The notes under the pieces: model-generated
Database searches by the model: none
Seen by the model: only the letters and a program-made list of their open reading frames with translations
What the model was told of the DNA's origin: nothing
Position numbers and translations under genes: made by a program
In this document: positions 18,715-28,975 of the stretch, piece after piece
Layout of the letters: each line of letters begins with the position of its first letter
Position numbering within the stretch: the first letter of the stretch is position 1
Assembly (NCBI RefSeq): GCF_902771435.1
Contig: NZ_CACXXB010000011.1
Location: 1-57,509, forward strand
From: an uncultured Methanobrevibacter sp.
GTDB lineage: Archaea > Methanobacteriota > Methanobacteria > Methanobacteriales > Methanobacteriaceae
Direction of reading: 5' to 3'
Length of the DNA stretch: 57,509 nt

Positions 18715-19719
18715 ATGGGAGTCGACATTAAAAGTTACTTGAATCCGCCGGTTCTGCTGGTAATTTTCCTTCTGGTAATTTCATTGATGTTCATATTCCC
18801 AGTATTAAACATGATTCTTTTAGGAGCTATTCTTGCCTATTTGGTAAGCCCTGTTGCTAATAAGATTCAGTCAAAATTAAGATTTTCATCCGTTTCAATT
18901 TTGCTTGCAATGATTGTTGTTCTGGTGCCTTTGATATTGCTTGTAGCTTATATATCATATGAAATCTCATCGGTTATCACTACATTTTTGGCAAGCAATT
19001 ATTATTTCGATCTCAGTCACTTTATTTCACAGCTGCCGATTGATACAAATTCAATTAATTCATCAATCAATTCATCAGCAACCGAAATAGGGAAATATCT
19101 GTTGCAGTATACAGTTAATTTCTTAAGTAAATTTTTAAATATTAGTCTGGACCTGTTTATTTTAGTCTGTTCAGTATTTTACTTTGTTCGTGATGGAGAT
19201 AAATGCTTAAATTTTGTCCGTGATTTTGTTCCGGATGATTCCAAGGACTTTTTTGACAATACCGTGGAATCCGTAAAAGATGTATTGAGAAGCATATTCT
19301 ATGGACACTTTTTAACATCAGTCATCATAGGCATATTTGGAGCAATAGGCTATTCTCTTTTAGGTTATCCCTATGGAATATTTTTAGGTGTTCTGACAGG
19401 AATATTGCAGCTAATTCCGGTATTTGGGCCTTGGCCGATTTACTGGGCATTGTTTTTCGTGGACATCTTTGGGGGAAATTACCCAAGGGCGATTGTTGTT
19501 TTGCTTTTCGGATTTTTCCTAAGCACTATTGACATGTACATAAGGCCGATGCTATCAAGCCACTATGCTGAGATACATCCGTTAATCCTGCTTATAGGAT
19601 TTTTATCAGGGCCTCTTGTTTATGGGGTTGTGGGATTCATTGTCGGACCTTTAATTTTAGGAATAACCTATACAGTTTTGGATAATTATAGAAAAGAATA
19701 TCTTCTTGGAGATGAATAA
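18715..19719 (+). CDS. AI-2E family membrane protein
   Basis: 334 residues with about eight hydrophobic segments, starting with an N-terminal pair near 12-45. The family's conserved C-terminal segments are present: YGIFLGVLTGILQLIPVFGP near 218-237 and a region around DMYIRPMLSSHY near 270-281 followed by HPLILLIGFLSGP. AI-2E (UPF0118) proteins are trimeric permeases; members transport autoinducer-2 or act as Na+/H+ antiporters, and archaeal members are uncharacterised. It lies 15 bases after pyrK, with ribosome binding site GGGTGATAT, and directly abuts polB1. Substrate unknown. Confidence 0.88.
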   Translation: MGVDIKSYLNPPVLLVIFLLVISLMFIFPVLNMILLGAILAYLVSPVANKIQSKLRFSSVSILLAMIVVLVPLILLVAYISYEISSVITTFLASNYYFDLSHFISQLPIDTNSINSSINSSATEIGKYLLQYTVNFLSKFLNISLDLFILVCSVFYFVRDGDKCLNFVRDFVPDDSKDFFDNTVESVKDVLRSIFYGHFLTSVIIGIFGAIGYSLLGYPYGIFLGVLTGILQLIPVFGPWPIYWALFFVDIFGGNYPRAIVVLLFGFFLSTIDMYIRPMLSSHYAEIHPLILLIGFLSGPLVYGVVGFIVGPLILGITYTVLDNYRKEYLLGDE

Positions 19720-21510
19720 ATGCAGAGAAATGTTGTTATTTTAGATATTGATTATGTTACTTTTGAAGAAAAGCCAGTAATTAGATTATTTTCAAAGGAT
19801 GGCGATAAAAACATAGTTTTACTTGATGACACATTTGAACCTTACCTATATGTCATGTCCGATGATTTGGATGAATGCATAAGTGAAATCGAAGAGAATT
19901 TGGATGTTGTTAGTGTCGAAAAGGTCACTAAAAAGGATTTCCAGATTGAAACTGAATTCCTGAAAGTCACTTTCAAACATCCTCAGGAACTTGCCAAAAA
20001 CAGGGATGCATTAAGGGATTTGGAGACTGTCATTCAAATCAGGGAATTTGACATTCCGTTTTATAGAAGATATCTTATGGACAGAGATGTAATCCCGATG
20101 ACTGAAGTTGTAGCTACCGGTGAAGAGGTAGATTCATTTTTAAATTTGGATTCTAAAAAACAGGATATCACTATCATTAAATTAACTGACGAATTAAAAA
20201 GGGTTCCGGAATACCCTCAAAAATTCAGAATATTGAGCTTTGACTTGGAGGTTAGAAATCCTCACGGCATGCCTAACTCCGAGGAAGATGAAATTATCAT
20301 GATTGGAGTTGCAAGCAATTTCGGCATAAATCAGGTAATTTCAACAAAAACCAATTCAGATAGCTGTGGAGACTTTGTAAATCAGGTATCTTCAGAACGC
20401 GAGATGATACAGGAATTTGTAAAGATTATCAAAGAAAACAATATTGACATTATTGTAGGATACAATTCAGATAACTTTGATTTCCCTTATCTAAAGGACC
20501 GCGCCAAACTTTTGGGTGTTGATTTGGATATTGGAATGGATGGATCTGACGTCAAATATATCAGGAGAGGTTATGCAAATGCCGCTTCTTTTAAAGGATT
20601 AATTCATGTAGATTTATATCTGGTTATGAGGCGTTACATGTCTCTTGAAAGATATACATTAGAAAGGGTTTACTATGAATTATTTGGAGAAGAAAAAATC
20701 GATGTTCCCGGAGAAAGGATTTGGGAGTTCTGGGACAATGGCGGTGAAGAGCTTGATAACCTGTTTGATTATTCTTTGGATGATGTTATTTCCACTTTGA
20801 AAATTGCCGAGCAAACATTGCCTCTTAATTTAGAACTTACCCGTATAATAGGTCAACCTCTATTCGATGTTTCCCGTATGGCAACTGGCCAGCAGGCAGA
20901 ATGGTTTTTAGTAAAACAGGCTTATTTTGATGGGGAAGTTGTTCCAAATAAACAGGGGTCAAATTTTGCCGACCGCGCAAATGCAGAGGATAACGAAGGA
21001 GGATATGTAAGGGAACCAGAAACAGGGCTGCATGAAAACCTTGTTCAGTTCGATTTCAGGAGCCTGTATCCAAGCATCATCATTTCAAAAAACATATCTC
21101 CAGACGTCATGGTTTTGGGGGATGTTGAAAATGAGGATGATTATAATATTTCTCCTGAACACGGTCTTAAATTCATGAAATCTCCAAAAGGATTTATTCC
21201 GTCTGTCATTGACAAGATTTTGCAGGAAAGATTCAGAATAAAACGTGAAATGAAAGCTTCAGATGACCCTCAACAAAAAAAGGCTTTGGATGTACAACAG
21301 CAGGCAATCAAGAGATTGGCAAATACCATGTATGGAATTTATGGATTCCCAAGATTTAGATGGTATTCCTTCGAATGTGCAAAGGCAATTACATCATGGG
21401 GAAGACAGTATATTAAATCCTCAATAAAAAAAGCTGAAGAATTCGGATTTTATGCGATATATGCCGATACTGATGGTTTTTACGCAAAATACAAAAAAGA
21501 AAAAGAGTAA
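19720..21510 (+). CDS. polB1: DNA polymerase B, large split part
   Basis: 596 residues. Exonuclease motifs: FDLEV at 174-178 (Exo I), [12 protein letters not shown] (Exo II), YSLDD (Exo III). Polymerase motifs: DFRSLYPS from 445 (motif A), [12 protein letters not shown] near 530 (motif B), YADTDG at 581-586 (motif C). The frame stops about ten residues after motif C, so the rest of the palm and the thumb are absent. This is the natural split of PolB in Methanobacteriales (two polypeptides in Methanothermobacter), not damage; the small subunit is elsewhere in the genome. The ATG follows directly after the preceding gene's stop, with GGAGATGA as ribosome binding site. It is followed by a hairpin terminator. 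Confidence 0.95.
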   Translation: MQRNVVILDIDYVTFEEKPVIRLFSKDGDKNIVLLDDTFEPYLYVMSDDLDECISEIEENLDVVSVEKVTKKDFQIETEFLKVTFKHPQELAKNRDALRDLETVIQIREFDIPFYRRYLMDRDVIPMTEVVATGEEVDSFLNLDSKKQDITIIKLTDELKRVPEYPQKFRILSFDLEVRNPHGMPNSEEDEIIMIGVASNFGINQVISTKTNSDSCGDFVNQVSSEREMIQEFVKIIKENNIDIIVGYNSDNFDFPYLKDRAKLLGVDLDIGMDGSDVKYIRRGYANAASFKGLIHVDLYLVMRRYMSLERYTLERVYYELFGEEKIDVPGERIWEFWDNGGEELDNLFDYSLDDVISTLKIAEQTLPLNLELTRIIGQPLFDVSRMATGQQAEWFLVKQAYFDGEVVPNKQGSNFADRANAEDNEGGYVREPETGLHENLVQFDFRSLYPSIIISKNISPDVMVLGDVENEDDYNISPEHGLKFMKSPKGFIPSVIDKILQERFRIKREMKASDDPQQKKALDVQQQAIKRLANTMYGIYGFPRFRWYSFECAKAITSWGRQYIKSSIKKAEEFGFYAIYADTDGFYAKYKKEKE

Positions 21511-21527
21511 GAGAAAATTAATTCTCT
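21510..21527. terminator. Hairpin between convergent polB1 and adhesin-like gene
   Basis: AGAGAA, six bases, TTCTCT and then TTT. It begins at the last base of polB1 and sits in the 23-base gap between converging genes, so it probably ends both transcripts. Confidence 0.5.
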
Positions 21528-21533
21528 TTAAAT

Positions 21534-23813
21534 TTAGGTTTTAGTTATTTTTATACTGGATTTTGCTGCAGTTGCTACTACATATTTATTTGCGGATTTT
21601 ACTACAACTTTATGTGTTCCAACACTAAGGTTTTTGACACTAATTTTAGCAGTACCGTTTGCATTTGTTTTAGCAGTATAGGTTTTTACAGTTTTTCCAG
21701 TGTACACTTTAATGCTTACTTTAACTCCAACAACTGGGTTTTTATTCGCAGTGTTTTTAACAATAACTCTGAATTTCTTATTTTCACCTTTTTTGGCGGT
21801 TAATTTTTTAGGAGTTAATTTAGCAGGTGCCTTTTTAACAACAAATTGACTAGTTTTTTTGCTTGCTGTAAAGTTTTTACCGTCGTTTGAAGAAACTTCA
21901 ACTTTATATGTACCTGGTTTAAATGAATCAAGGGAAATTCTTAATGTTCCGTCTAATCCAGTTTGACCATTGTAATTGTAGTAACTTCTTGAGTTTGGAT
22001 AAATTTTAACATTAAGCTTACCAGCATAAATTGCTTTTTTATTTTTTGTGTTGGTTAACTTAATTTTATAGATTGAACCGCTTTTATAATATCCTGTTAC
22101 TTTTTTCACGGTAATTTTTGCGGTTGATTTTTTAACTTTTACAGTTTTTGTCACGGTTGAAGCAGTATATCTGGAATCTGCCATAGTTACAACTATTTTA
22201 TGAGATCCTACTGCTGTAGGAGCATAATTCACATATATCATACCTTCGCTGTTTGCTTGGTAAAGATATGCCTGTGAAGCTTTGCCTGTGTAAACCTGTA
22301 CTAAAACAATAGCGTTAGCCACTCTTTTACCGGTTGATTTATCGGTAACTTTAATGGCTGCTATATTTCCACTGTTGTAGTAGTAGGTTTTTGGTACAGT
22401 AACTGTCATTTTGGTTGCTATGCCTAAGATTGTAATACTTCCACTAGCTTTTTTCTCTTTGATATTTTTAGTGTCATTGTTGCTGACTGTCAATGGATAT
22501 TCTCCAGGGATTAAACCACTCACATTAATTTCTGCAGTTCCATTAGCTCCAGTTTGGAAGTAATAGTCTTTTGCAGTTGTATTTGCCATATATAAATGGA
22601 GAATAATTCCTTTCATCGGAGCTCCAGTTTTAGCATTTGTTACATCAATAACCACTTTTTTGGTTGATTTGTAATGTTCTTTGTATGGATTGATAGCAAT
22701 GTTTATTGATGCTATGTTAATAATAATATCAGTTTTATTAGTTCCTTTAACGTCATTAGAACCTGTTAATGTTAATGAATAAGTTCCTGCAGGACAATAA
22801 ATATAGTTACCAATGTTGTATCCGGGATAGAAATCCTCATTTGGAACTGTGATGATACCATTGTCATCACTTTTAAATTCTTTGGAAGTACTGATGCTCA
22901 TACTTCCTCCAATATTACGAGTTATCCAAGTGAGTTGGGTTGTATTTTTCATTCCTGATATTGAAATAGTTTTATTTGGTAGAACCGCAAGATTATTGTC
23001 ACTATCTAAAATTTTGAATGTAAAATTGCCTACAGAATAATCTGTTTCTTTATTTAATACAATAATTTTAATATTGTAAATTCTATTGATTGTAATAGTT
23101 TTAGTCAATGTTTTATTTTCAGTATAATTAATTGTTAAATTACCAGTAACATCAAAAGGATAGTCAAAGTGTAGTGCTTTATTAATAAGTTCAAAATTAT
23201 CTATCTCTTTAGTAATTGTATTATTTCCATCTTTATATGATGCAACCAAAGATATTTTATCTTTGTCTAGGTCATATACAGTAACACCATCAGTTATTTT
23301 GATAGGTACTACTACTTTTTTAGTTGAAGTTACATTAGCATTAGCTGCATCAATAATTTTTGCACCGATTACTGATAGTTTCATTGTAGTTTGTGAACTT
23401 GTGTAATTTGAATTGCCTAAAAATTTAATGAATATGTTGTGATTTCCAACAGTTAAATTTTCAGTTAAAATGACACTTTCATTAGCATAATTAAATCTTA
23501 TAACTTTACTTCCTTCAGTAACATTCAAATCCCCGGTTTTAATATTAACTGTCTGAGATTCATTGTCTTTTACAGTTACTGGAATTTTCGCAGTTTCTTT
23601 TTCGTTAATTGTTACATCCTTAGAAACTACAGTTGTAGCTTTTGGTGATGTGCCTTCATTTGTACCATTGTCTGAAATGACATCAATAAATCCGTCATCA
23701 GTGGATAAGATATCTGCATCCATTGCAGCATCACTTGCACAAACTGACCCAACGCTTACTAATAGGAATATTGACATCACTATTAATAAGATATAAGAGT
23801 TTTTAAGTTTCAT
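21534..23813 (-). CDS. Secreted adhesin-like protein with Ig-like repeats
   Basis: 759 residues. Residues 1-26 or so are a signal peptide: basic start, hydrophobic core, and a cleavage site near VCASD. The rest is a string of Ig-like beta-sandwich repeats of about 90-100 residues; later ones share a core such as VYTGK followed by T.A.G...I and LSVGTHKVVV. Many N-glycosylation-type NxS/T sites are present and the C-terminus is Lys/Thr-rich. No C-terminal membrane helix, sorting signal or pseudomurein-binding motif is visible, so how it is held at the cell surface is unclear. Methanobrevibacter genomes carry many such adhesin-like proteins, thought to contact other microbes or host surfaces. 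It is transcribed alone. Confidence 0.85.
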   Translation of the reverse strand: MKLKNSYILLIVMSIFLLVSVGSVCASDAAMDADILSTDDGFIDVISDNGTNEGTSPKATTVVSKDVTINEKETAKIPVTVKDNESQTVNIKTGDLNVTEGSKVIRFNYANESVILTENLTVGNHNIFIKFLGNSNYTSSQTTMKLSVIGAKIIDAANANVTSTKKVVVPIKITDGVTVYDLDKDKISLVASYKDGNNTITKEIDNFELINKALHFDYPFDVTGNLTINYTENKTLTKTITINRIYNIKIIVLNKETDYSVGNFTFKILDSDNNLAVLPNKTISISGMKNTTQLTWITRNIGGSMSISTSKEFKSDDNGIITVPNEDFYPGYNIGNYIYCPAGTYSLTLTGSNDVKGTNKTDIIINIASINIAINPYKEHYKSTKKVVIDVTNAKTGAPMKGIILHLYMANTTAKDYYFQTGANGTAEINVSGLIPGEYPLTVSNNDTKNIKEKKASGSITILGIATKMTVTVPKTYYYNSGNIAAIKVTDKSTGKRVANAIVLVQVYTGKASQAYLYQANSEGMIYVNYAPTAVGSHKIVVTMADSRYTASTVTKTVKVKKSTAKITVKKVTGYYKSGSIYKIKLTNTKNKKAIYAGKLNVKIYPNSRSYYNYNGQTGLDGTLRISLDSFKPGTYKVEVSSNDGKNFTASKKTSQFVVKKAPAKLTPKKLTAKKGENKKFRVIVKNTANKNPVVGVKVSIKVYTGKTVKTYTAKTNANGTAKISVKNLSVGTHKVVVKSANKYVVATAAKSSIKITKT

Positions 23814-23965
23814 AACTTTTATCCTCCTTTTAAAAAGAAAATTTTTTTCAAAAATAGTTAAATTTTCTAGTATAATAATTTAAGTAGTTATTTACATATA
23901 AAGTTTTGTTCTATTTGTATTCAGTTTAACTTTATATTCTAATAAAAAAAGTGAAGAATAATGAT

Positions 23966-24994
23966 TTATTCTTCTATGTATGAATCAATGTCAATATCTA
24001 AATTGTCACAGATTTCTTTTAGTTGAGCATATAATTTTTCATCAATTGGAATTCCATTGGCTTCGGCTTCAGCAATTCTTTTGATTTCCAAATCTCCAGG
24101 GATTGCAACAGTTTCACCGGTAGCTCTGATTTGACTTACAAAGTCTTCAGTATGCTCTACAAATTCATCAAAGTCTCCGAATTTGGATGGATCAATTACG
24201 ACATATAAATCCCCTTTAGTACAATCTTTGTCTGGTGAAGCGGTACCTGTTACTCCTTTACCGTATCCTGCCTGTACCAATGGTCCGGTTAAAATTTCGA
24301 TTAATGCGGCAAGAGCATATCCTTTAAATCCTCCGAATGGTAAGATTGAACCTTCAAGTGCTGCTTCAGGGTCATTTGTTGGATTTCCGTCTTTATCTAA
24401 TGCCCATCCGTCAGGCAAATCTAATCCTTTTCTTTTTGATTCAATGATTTTTCCACGGGCAGTAATTGAAGTTGCCATGTCTACAGTAATGTAAGTTTCA
24501 GATGGAATACCTAATGCAAGAGGGTTTGTACCGATTAAAGGTTCTTTACCTCCTAAAGGTGCAATTGCAGGGTCTGTATTTGCAAGAACAAGACCAATAC
24601 AGTTTTCTCTTAATGCTAAATCAGAGTAAAATCCGGTAACTCCAAAGTGATTGGTATTGTGAACTCCTACACAACCAATACCTACTTCTTTAGCTTTTTT
24701 AATAGCTATTTGCATAGCTTTGTATGATACTGCCTGTCCAAATCCGCTGTTACCGTTAATCAATGCAATAGCAGGGGTTTCTTTTTCAATAGTAATATTG
24801 TCGTTTAAATTAATAGTTCCTGATTCAATACTAATTAGGTACTGTGGGAATCTGCCAAGCCCGTGGGAAGTGAATCCTTTTAAATCCGCATCAATTGTAG
24901 CTTCCGCCACTAGCTCTTGGTCTTCTTCACTAGCTCCCAGCTTTTTCAATATTTCTTTTACGAGAGCTATTTCTCTATCTTTCATTATCTTCAT
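23966..24994 (-). CDS. comC: L-sulfolactate/malate dehydrogenase family enzyme
   Basis: 342 residues of the malate/L-lactate dehydrogenase (LDH2/MDH2) family, which is distinct from classical Rossmann dehydrogenases: FTSHGLGRFPQYL near 35-47, NGNSGFGQAVSYKAM, VGVHNTNHFGVTGFYS, GTNPLALGIPS and DMATS. In methanogens the homologue oxidises sulfolactate to sulfopyruvate in coenzyme M synthesis and can also act on malate. The ATG has GGAGTGA upstream. comB, another gene of the same pathway, is at 53486-54175. Sequence alone does not separate sulfolactate from malate preference, so ComC is the likelier but not certain name. Confidence 0.85.
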   Translation of the reverse strand: MKIMKDREIALVKEILKKLGASEEDQELVAEATIDADLKGFTSHGLGRFPQYLISIESGTINLNDNITIEKETPAIALINGNSGFGQAVSYKAMQIAIKKAKEVGIGCVGVHNTNHFGVTGFYSDLALRENCIGLVLANTDPAIAPLGGKEPLIGTNPLALGIPSETYITVDMATSITARGKIIESKRKGLDLPDGWALDKDGNPTNDPEAALEGSILPFGGFKGYALAALIEILTGPLVQAGYGKGVTGTASPDKDCTKGDLYVVIDPSKFGDFDEFVEHTEDFVSQIRATGETVAIPGDLEIKRIAEAEANGIPIDEKLYAQLKEICDNLDIDIDSYIEE

Positions 24995-25021
24995 TTTATC
25001 ACTCCTTATTAGTTAATTAAA

Positions 25022-26041
25022 TCAGTATTCAATAGTGGATCCTTCAAAAGCTTTAACAGTGATTTTTTCATCATCAGTAACTTTACCGATAATTTGACAG
25101 CTGCAATATTCTTTTAAAGTGTTCATGATTTTATCTGCTTCACTTTCATCACAGATAACTACAAAACCGACACCCATATTGAAAACTTTATACATTTCTT
25201 TGATGTCGACATTCTGTTCATAAATTAATTTGAATATTTCCGGAACTTCAGGAAGGTCTACAATATCGTATCCTACACCTTTTTTCAAACGTCTAAGATT
25301 GGTGAAGCCTCCTCCGGTAATGTGAGCAAGTCCATTAATTTTATATTCTTTCTCAAATAAGGCTACAATAGGTTTAACATAAAGTTCAGTAGGTCTTATC
25401 AATTCTTCACCGATGGTGGTCTCGCCGTTAGGCATTTTATCATCTACGGTAAATCCGGCATCGTCAAACAATGCTTTTCTGGCTAAACTGTATCCGTTAG
25501 AGTGTATACCATTACTGTTAATACCAATTAAGACATTTCCATGTTGGATATTTTCTCCGGTGATTATCTTATCGATATCCACAAATCCGATACCTGTTCC
25601 TGCAAGGTCGAAATCTTTAATAATTCCTGGAAGTGAAGCTGTTTCTCCTCCAATAATTGCTATTTTAGATTCCACAGCACCTTTAACAAGACCTTCTGCA
25701 ATTTCAGAAGCTCTTTCAGGGTCAGGCTTTTCAACAGCAAGATAATCCACTAAAGCTATTGGTTCTGCACCAACACATAAAATATCGTTTACAACCATTG
25801 CAATACAATCAATACCTACGGTATCGTATTTGTTCATCATTTCTGCAATTAAGATTTTACTTCCAACACCGTCAGTACTCATTGCAATAGCTTTATCTCC
25901 TAATTTAACTAAAGCAGCATAATGCCCGCTATCAGTAATAATGTCTCTATATGATAATGTTGACTTGAGTTTGTCAGCTAATTTTGATACTGTAACTGCT
26001 TCAAGGTCTATGTCAACACCAGATTCTGAATAAGTAACCAT
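25022..26041 (-). CDS. purM: Phosphoribosylformylglycinamidine cyclo-ligase (AIR synthetase)
   Basis: 339 residues of the PurM/ThiL ATP-binding fold: [33 protein letters not shown] near 75-93, [27 protein letters not shown] and [12 protein letters not shown]. It closes the imidazole ring in purine synthesis, using ATP to convert FGAM to AIR. The start has GGGTGG upstream. It lies between fttA (95 bases upstream, same strand) and comC (27 bases downstream), possibly within one long transcript; the purine link to those genes is only positional. Confidence 0.96.
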   Translation of the reverse strand: MVTYSESGVDIDLEAVTVSKLADKLKSTLSYRDIITDSGHYAALVKLGDKAIAMSTDGVGSKILIAEMMNKYDTVGIDCIAMVVNDILCVGAEPIALVDYLAVEKPDPERASEIAEGLVKGAVESKIAIIGGETASLPGIIKDFDLAGTGIGFVDIDKIITGENIQHGNVLIGINSNGIHSNGYSLARKALFDDAGFTVDDKMPNGETTIGEELIRPTELYVKPIVALFEKEYKINGLAHITGGGFTNLRRLKKGVGYDIVDLPEVPEIFKLIYEQNVDIKEMYKVFNMGVGFVVICDESEADKIMNTLKEYCSCQIIGKVTDDEKITVKAFEGSTIEY

Positions 26042-26101
26042 TTTTCCACCCTATTGTTTGATTAAATTAATTTATGCCGTATATGTTACAACATTATATA
26101 T

Positions 26102-26130
26102 TATAGTAATACTTTGTTGTAATTACTATA
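26102..26130. repeat. Inverted repeat between fttA and purM
   Basis: TATAGTAAT, 11 bases, ATTACTATA: a perfect 9-bp arm in a 94-base gap downstream of fttA and upstream of purM. It can be a terminator-like hairpin for fttA or an operator for purM. It is very AT-rich, so moderate weight only. Confidence 0.4.
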
Positions 26131-26135
26131 TATTA

Positions 26136-28049
26136 TTAATGAATTCTCACACAATCTAAATTGATTGGAGTTTTTGTTTCAATTTTGTAGCTTCTATGAA
26201 TTGAAGATGCGAGGTCCACAGTTTTGTATGGATCTCCATGACAGGTAATGACTTTTTCCGGTCTTGGATTAAGCCTTTTAACATATTCCATAAGTTGTCT
26301 TCTGTTGGAGTGACCACTGAATCCGTTAATTGTTTTGACTTCCATTTTAACACAGAATTGTCTGGTTCTTCCATCATCATCTTCAAGAGGAATTTCTTTC
26401 CATCCTTTTTGGACCCTTCTACCCATGGATCCTTCAGATTGGTATCCAACAAAGATTAATGTGTTTCTTTCATCTTCACATAACCACTTGAAGTATTCAA
26501 CTGAATTTCCTCCGGTTAACATACCTGATGTGGATAATATGATTGCAGGTTGCCTGCTTTCAACAATTTCTTTTCTTTGGTCATGATTTTGAACTTTTTC
26601 GAACATGTCTGATACAAACGGATTTCTTCCCATATGGAATATTTGGTCTCTCAAGTCTTTACTTAAGTACTCTGGTCTTGCAGTGTGAATTGCGGTTGCT
26701 TCCCAAATCATTCCGTCAATGAAGATAGGTACTTCTTCAATTAATCCGTGTCTCATGTATTCTTCAAGTACTACCATAAGTTCCTGTGCTCTTCCTACTG
26801 CAAATACCGGAACCAATACTTTTCCGCCACGTTTAAGTGTTTTGTAGATGGTTTTCATCATTTCTTTTTCAGCATTGTTCCTGGAAGGCTGTACGTCTTC
26901 CCTTCCACCATAGGTACTTTCCATAATCACGGTTTCAGCACGTGGGAATCTGATTGTTGCAGGTTCCAATAATCTTGATGGTTCATATTTGAAATCTCCG
27001 GTATATACTAAGTTGTGTGCTCCGTCACCAATGTGCATATGGGAGATTGCGGAACCAAGGATGTGTCCTGCATTGTGTAAGGTTAATCTGATGTCTGGAG
27101 AAATGTCGGTTACTTCTCCGTAATCTAAGGTGAGGGTATTTTTAATTGCTTGTTTTACATGCTTTGATGTAAATGGTAATGGATTGCCTTCTCTGTGAGC
27201 AATATCCAAATGATCGAATTGTAAAAGGGTTGTCAAATCCCTTGTTGGAGTTGTACAATAAACCGGTCCGTCATATCCGTAGTGGAAGAGGTATGGTACA
27301 AATCCACAATGATCCAAGTGAGCGTGAGAGATAATAACTGCATCCAATTCTTCAATTGAAAATTCAGGTGCATTCAAATAAGGGAATGCATTTTTATTGT
27401 CTGATGCAGCAACATTAACACCACAATCTAATAAAACACGACTGTTTGGTGTTTGTAAAAGCATTGATGAACGTCCAACTTCTTTAAATCCTCCCATTGA
27501 AGTAACTCTTGCCCAGTCATTTGGGTATTTACTTCCTTGGTGGATTTGACGTCCAAGGCGTTGTAATAATTTTTTTCTGTCTTTACTGCTATTTTTCTGG
27601 ATTGTTCTTATTTTTCCAATGATGTCTGAACTGATTGGAGGTGTCCTTAATATTTTAGGCGCCCATCCGGTATTTTTAACAATATTTCTGGATGTCACTC
27701 CATATTTACCAATAACAAGTCCTGGCTTTTTGGCAGTGATGACCACTTCTCCAGTTACGGTATCAAAGTAAATATCAGTAATTTCAGCACCTTCAGGAAC
27801 TATCTCATGTATTTTATTTATAGTTTCTTCAGGTTCAAGTAAAGCGCTTTTATCAGATCTTATAATAATTCTTTTTCTGAGTTCTTTTGCAAGTGATCTA
27901 ATCAAGTCACCGTTTTCTGTTATAATTTCTGGATTTTTGGTGTAAACTACCACTTCAGGTCCTTCAAATTCTACTTTTGAAACCTGGATTTCATCTGGTA
28001 GTTTTTGCAAAATTTCTTTTTTAATATTTTCTAAAATATCTGAAGTCAT
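26136..28049 (-). CDS. fttA: Archaeal transcription termination factor FttA (aCPSF1, beta-CASP RNase)
   Basis: 637 residues. Two N-terminal KH-type RNA-binding regions (about 1-145, with [12 protein letters not shown] near 110), then a metallo-beta-lactamase domain with HAHLDHCGF near 240 and [10 protein letters not shown], and the inserted beta-CASP domain with [18 protein letters not shown] and STSGMLTGG; the final motif is GFSGHSNR. This is the archaeal CPSF73 homologue, which cleaves nascent RNA and ends transcription. The ATG has GAAGGG upstream. It sits downstream of psmB on the same strand; a long inverted repeat lies at its promoter and another just after its stop. Full length with all metal-binding motifs in place. 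Confidence 0.95.
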   Translation of the reverse strand: MTSDILENIKKEILQKLPDEIQVSKVEFEGPEVVVYTKNPEIITENGDLIRSLAKELRKRIIIRSDKSALLEPEETINKIHEIVPEGAEITDIYFDTVTGEVVITAKKPGLVIGKYGVTSRNIVKNTGWAPKILRTPPISSDIIGKIRTIQKNSSKDRKKLLQRLGRQIHQGSKYPNDWARVTSMGGFKEVGRSSMLLQTPNSRVLLDCGVNVAASDNKNAFPYLNAPEFSIEELDAVIISHAHLDHCGFVPYLFHYGYDGPVYCTTPTRDLTTLLQFDHLDIAHREGNPLPFTSKHVKQAIKNTLTLDYGEVTDISPDIRLTLHNAGHILGSAISHMHIGDGAHNLVYTGDFKYEPSRLLEPATIRFPRAETVIMESTYGGREDVQPSRNNAEKEMMKTIYKTLKRGGKVLVPVFAVGRAQELMVVLEEYMRHGLIEEVPIFIDGMIWEATAIHTARPEYLSKDLRDQIFHMGRNPFVSDMFEKVQNHDQRKEIVESRQPAIILSTSGMLTGGNSVEYFKWLCEDERNTLIFVGYQSEGSMGRRVQKGWKEIPLEDDDGRTRQFCVKMEVKTINGFSGHSNRRQLMEYVKRLNPRPEKVITCHGDPYKTVDLASSIHRSYKIETKTPINLDCVRIH

Positions 28050-28082
28050 ATAATCCCTTCAAAAATAGTTTTGTGTATTATT

Positions 28083-28132
28083 ATAGTTTATGAAAAGCTT
28101 TAAGCTATAATCAGGTAAATTTCATAAACTAT
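28083..28132. promoter_or_regulatory. 13-bp perfect inverted repeat at the fttA promoter
   Basis: ATAGTTTATGAAA (28083-28095) and its exact reverse complement (28120-28132) are separated by 24 bases that hold a further small hairpin AGCTT-T-AAGCT (28096-28106). A TATA-like TTATATAA lies near 28144-28150 on the fttA strand, so transcription would begin close to the right arm. It may be an operator, a 5' leader hairpin, or the psmB terminator. Confidence 0.5.
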
Positions 28133-28183
28133 CTACACAATATTATATAAAAAAATAGTTAGTTATGAAAAATAAGTTTTGCT

Positions 28184-28798
28184 TTATATCTTATCCAAAA
28201 TCTCATTAATTTTTTCAATATCTAACATTTCAAAGCCGTCTTTATCCACTTTAGCGACTAAGTATCCATTTCCGGAATAAGTGTCACGTTCAGCAGCAGC
28301 TCTAATAGCTCTTATGGCTATTTCAATTCCTTCGTCAGTTGTCAAATCATCTCTGAATCTATCTTCAAGAACACCGTATGCAACGATGGAACCTGAACCT
28401 GTGGAAATGTATGTGTCTTTAATCATACCTCCGGCAGGGTCTAAAGAGTAGAGAGATGGTTTATCTCCGTCCATTCCACCAAGTAATGTTTGAACATACA
28501 TTGGTCCGGAACGTAAAATATTTGCTGTTAATGATGCAGCCGCTTTTACGCTGATTTCATCATTATTCCTCATTTGGTATAATGAAACTTCAGCTTCAAT
28601 AACTTTCATTAAGCTTTGTGCGTCTCCAACAGAACCAGCTATGGTTGTTACAATATGATCGTCAATTTTAAATATTTTTTCTGCGACTTTGTGAGCTACC
28701 AAGTTTCCCATACTAGCCCTTCTTTCGCTTGCAAATACAACTCCATCTTTACAAGTAATTCCAACGGTGGTTGTACCTTCTAATATTTTGTCATCCAT
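28184..28798 (-). CDS. psmB: Proteasome beta subunit
   Basis: 204 residues. An eight-residue propeptide ending in G is followed by TTTVGI; autocleavage before Thr9 exposes the catalytic threonine. Further landmarks are ASERRASMGN (near 28-37) with the basic residues of the active site, AGSVGDAQ, and STGSGSIVAYGVLE near 130. It forms the proteolytic inner rings of the 20S proteasome. Ribosome binding site GAGGTGA precedes the ATG. It is divergent from taw2 and upstream of fttA. Confidence 0.97.
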   Translation of the reverse strand: MDDKILEGTTTVGITCKDGVVFASERRASMGNLVAHKVAEKIFKIDDHIVTTIAGSVGDAQSLMKVIEAEVSLYQMRNNDEISVKAAASLTANILRSGPMYVQTLLGGMDGDKPSLYSLDPAGGMIKDTYISTGSGSIVAYGVLEDRFRDDLTTDEGIEIAIRAIRAAAERDTYSGNGYLVAKVDKDGFEMLDIEKINEILDKI

Positions 28799-28943
28799 TT
28801 AAATTCACCTCATATAAGAGTATAAAATATCTAATTTCAACTACTTAAGGTAATATATTAAAATCAAATTTAATGTTGTTAATTTTATTTAAAATCAGAA
28901 TCAATTATTAGTATAAACTAACAATATTAATATTATCCATTTG

Positions 28944-28970
28944 CATATATAAACTTTTCTTATTGGGGGG
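28944..28970 (+). promoter_or_regulatory. TATA box and strong ribosome binding site of taw2
   Basis: CATATATAAAC at 28944-28954 is a good archaeal TATA box, 22 bases before the start codon region. GGGGGG at 28965-28970 is a ribosome binding site five bases before the ATG at 28976. TATA spacing would put initiation very near the start codon, so another upstream TATA may give the transcript that carries the GGGGGG. Confidence 0.4.
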
Positions 28971-28975
28971 TCTAG

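Noticed and set aside
19720..21510. polB1 appears truncated after motif C
   Set aside because: The break matches the natural two-polypeptide PolB of Methanobacteriales, so it is not called a pseudogene or frameshift.
26156..26452. Overlapping open frame of about 98 codons inside fttA
   Set aside because: It lies wholly within the fttA coding frame on the same strand, with no motif or ribosome binding site of its own.
25022..28049. purM and fttA as a functional pair
   Set aside because: They are only neighbours on one strand with an inverted repeat between them; no shared pathway is evident.
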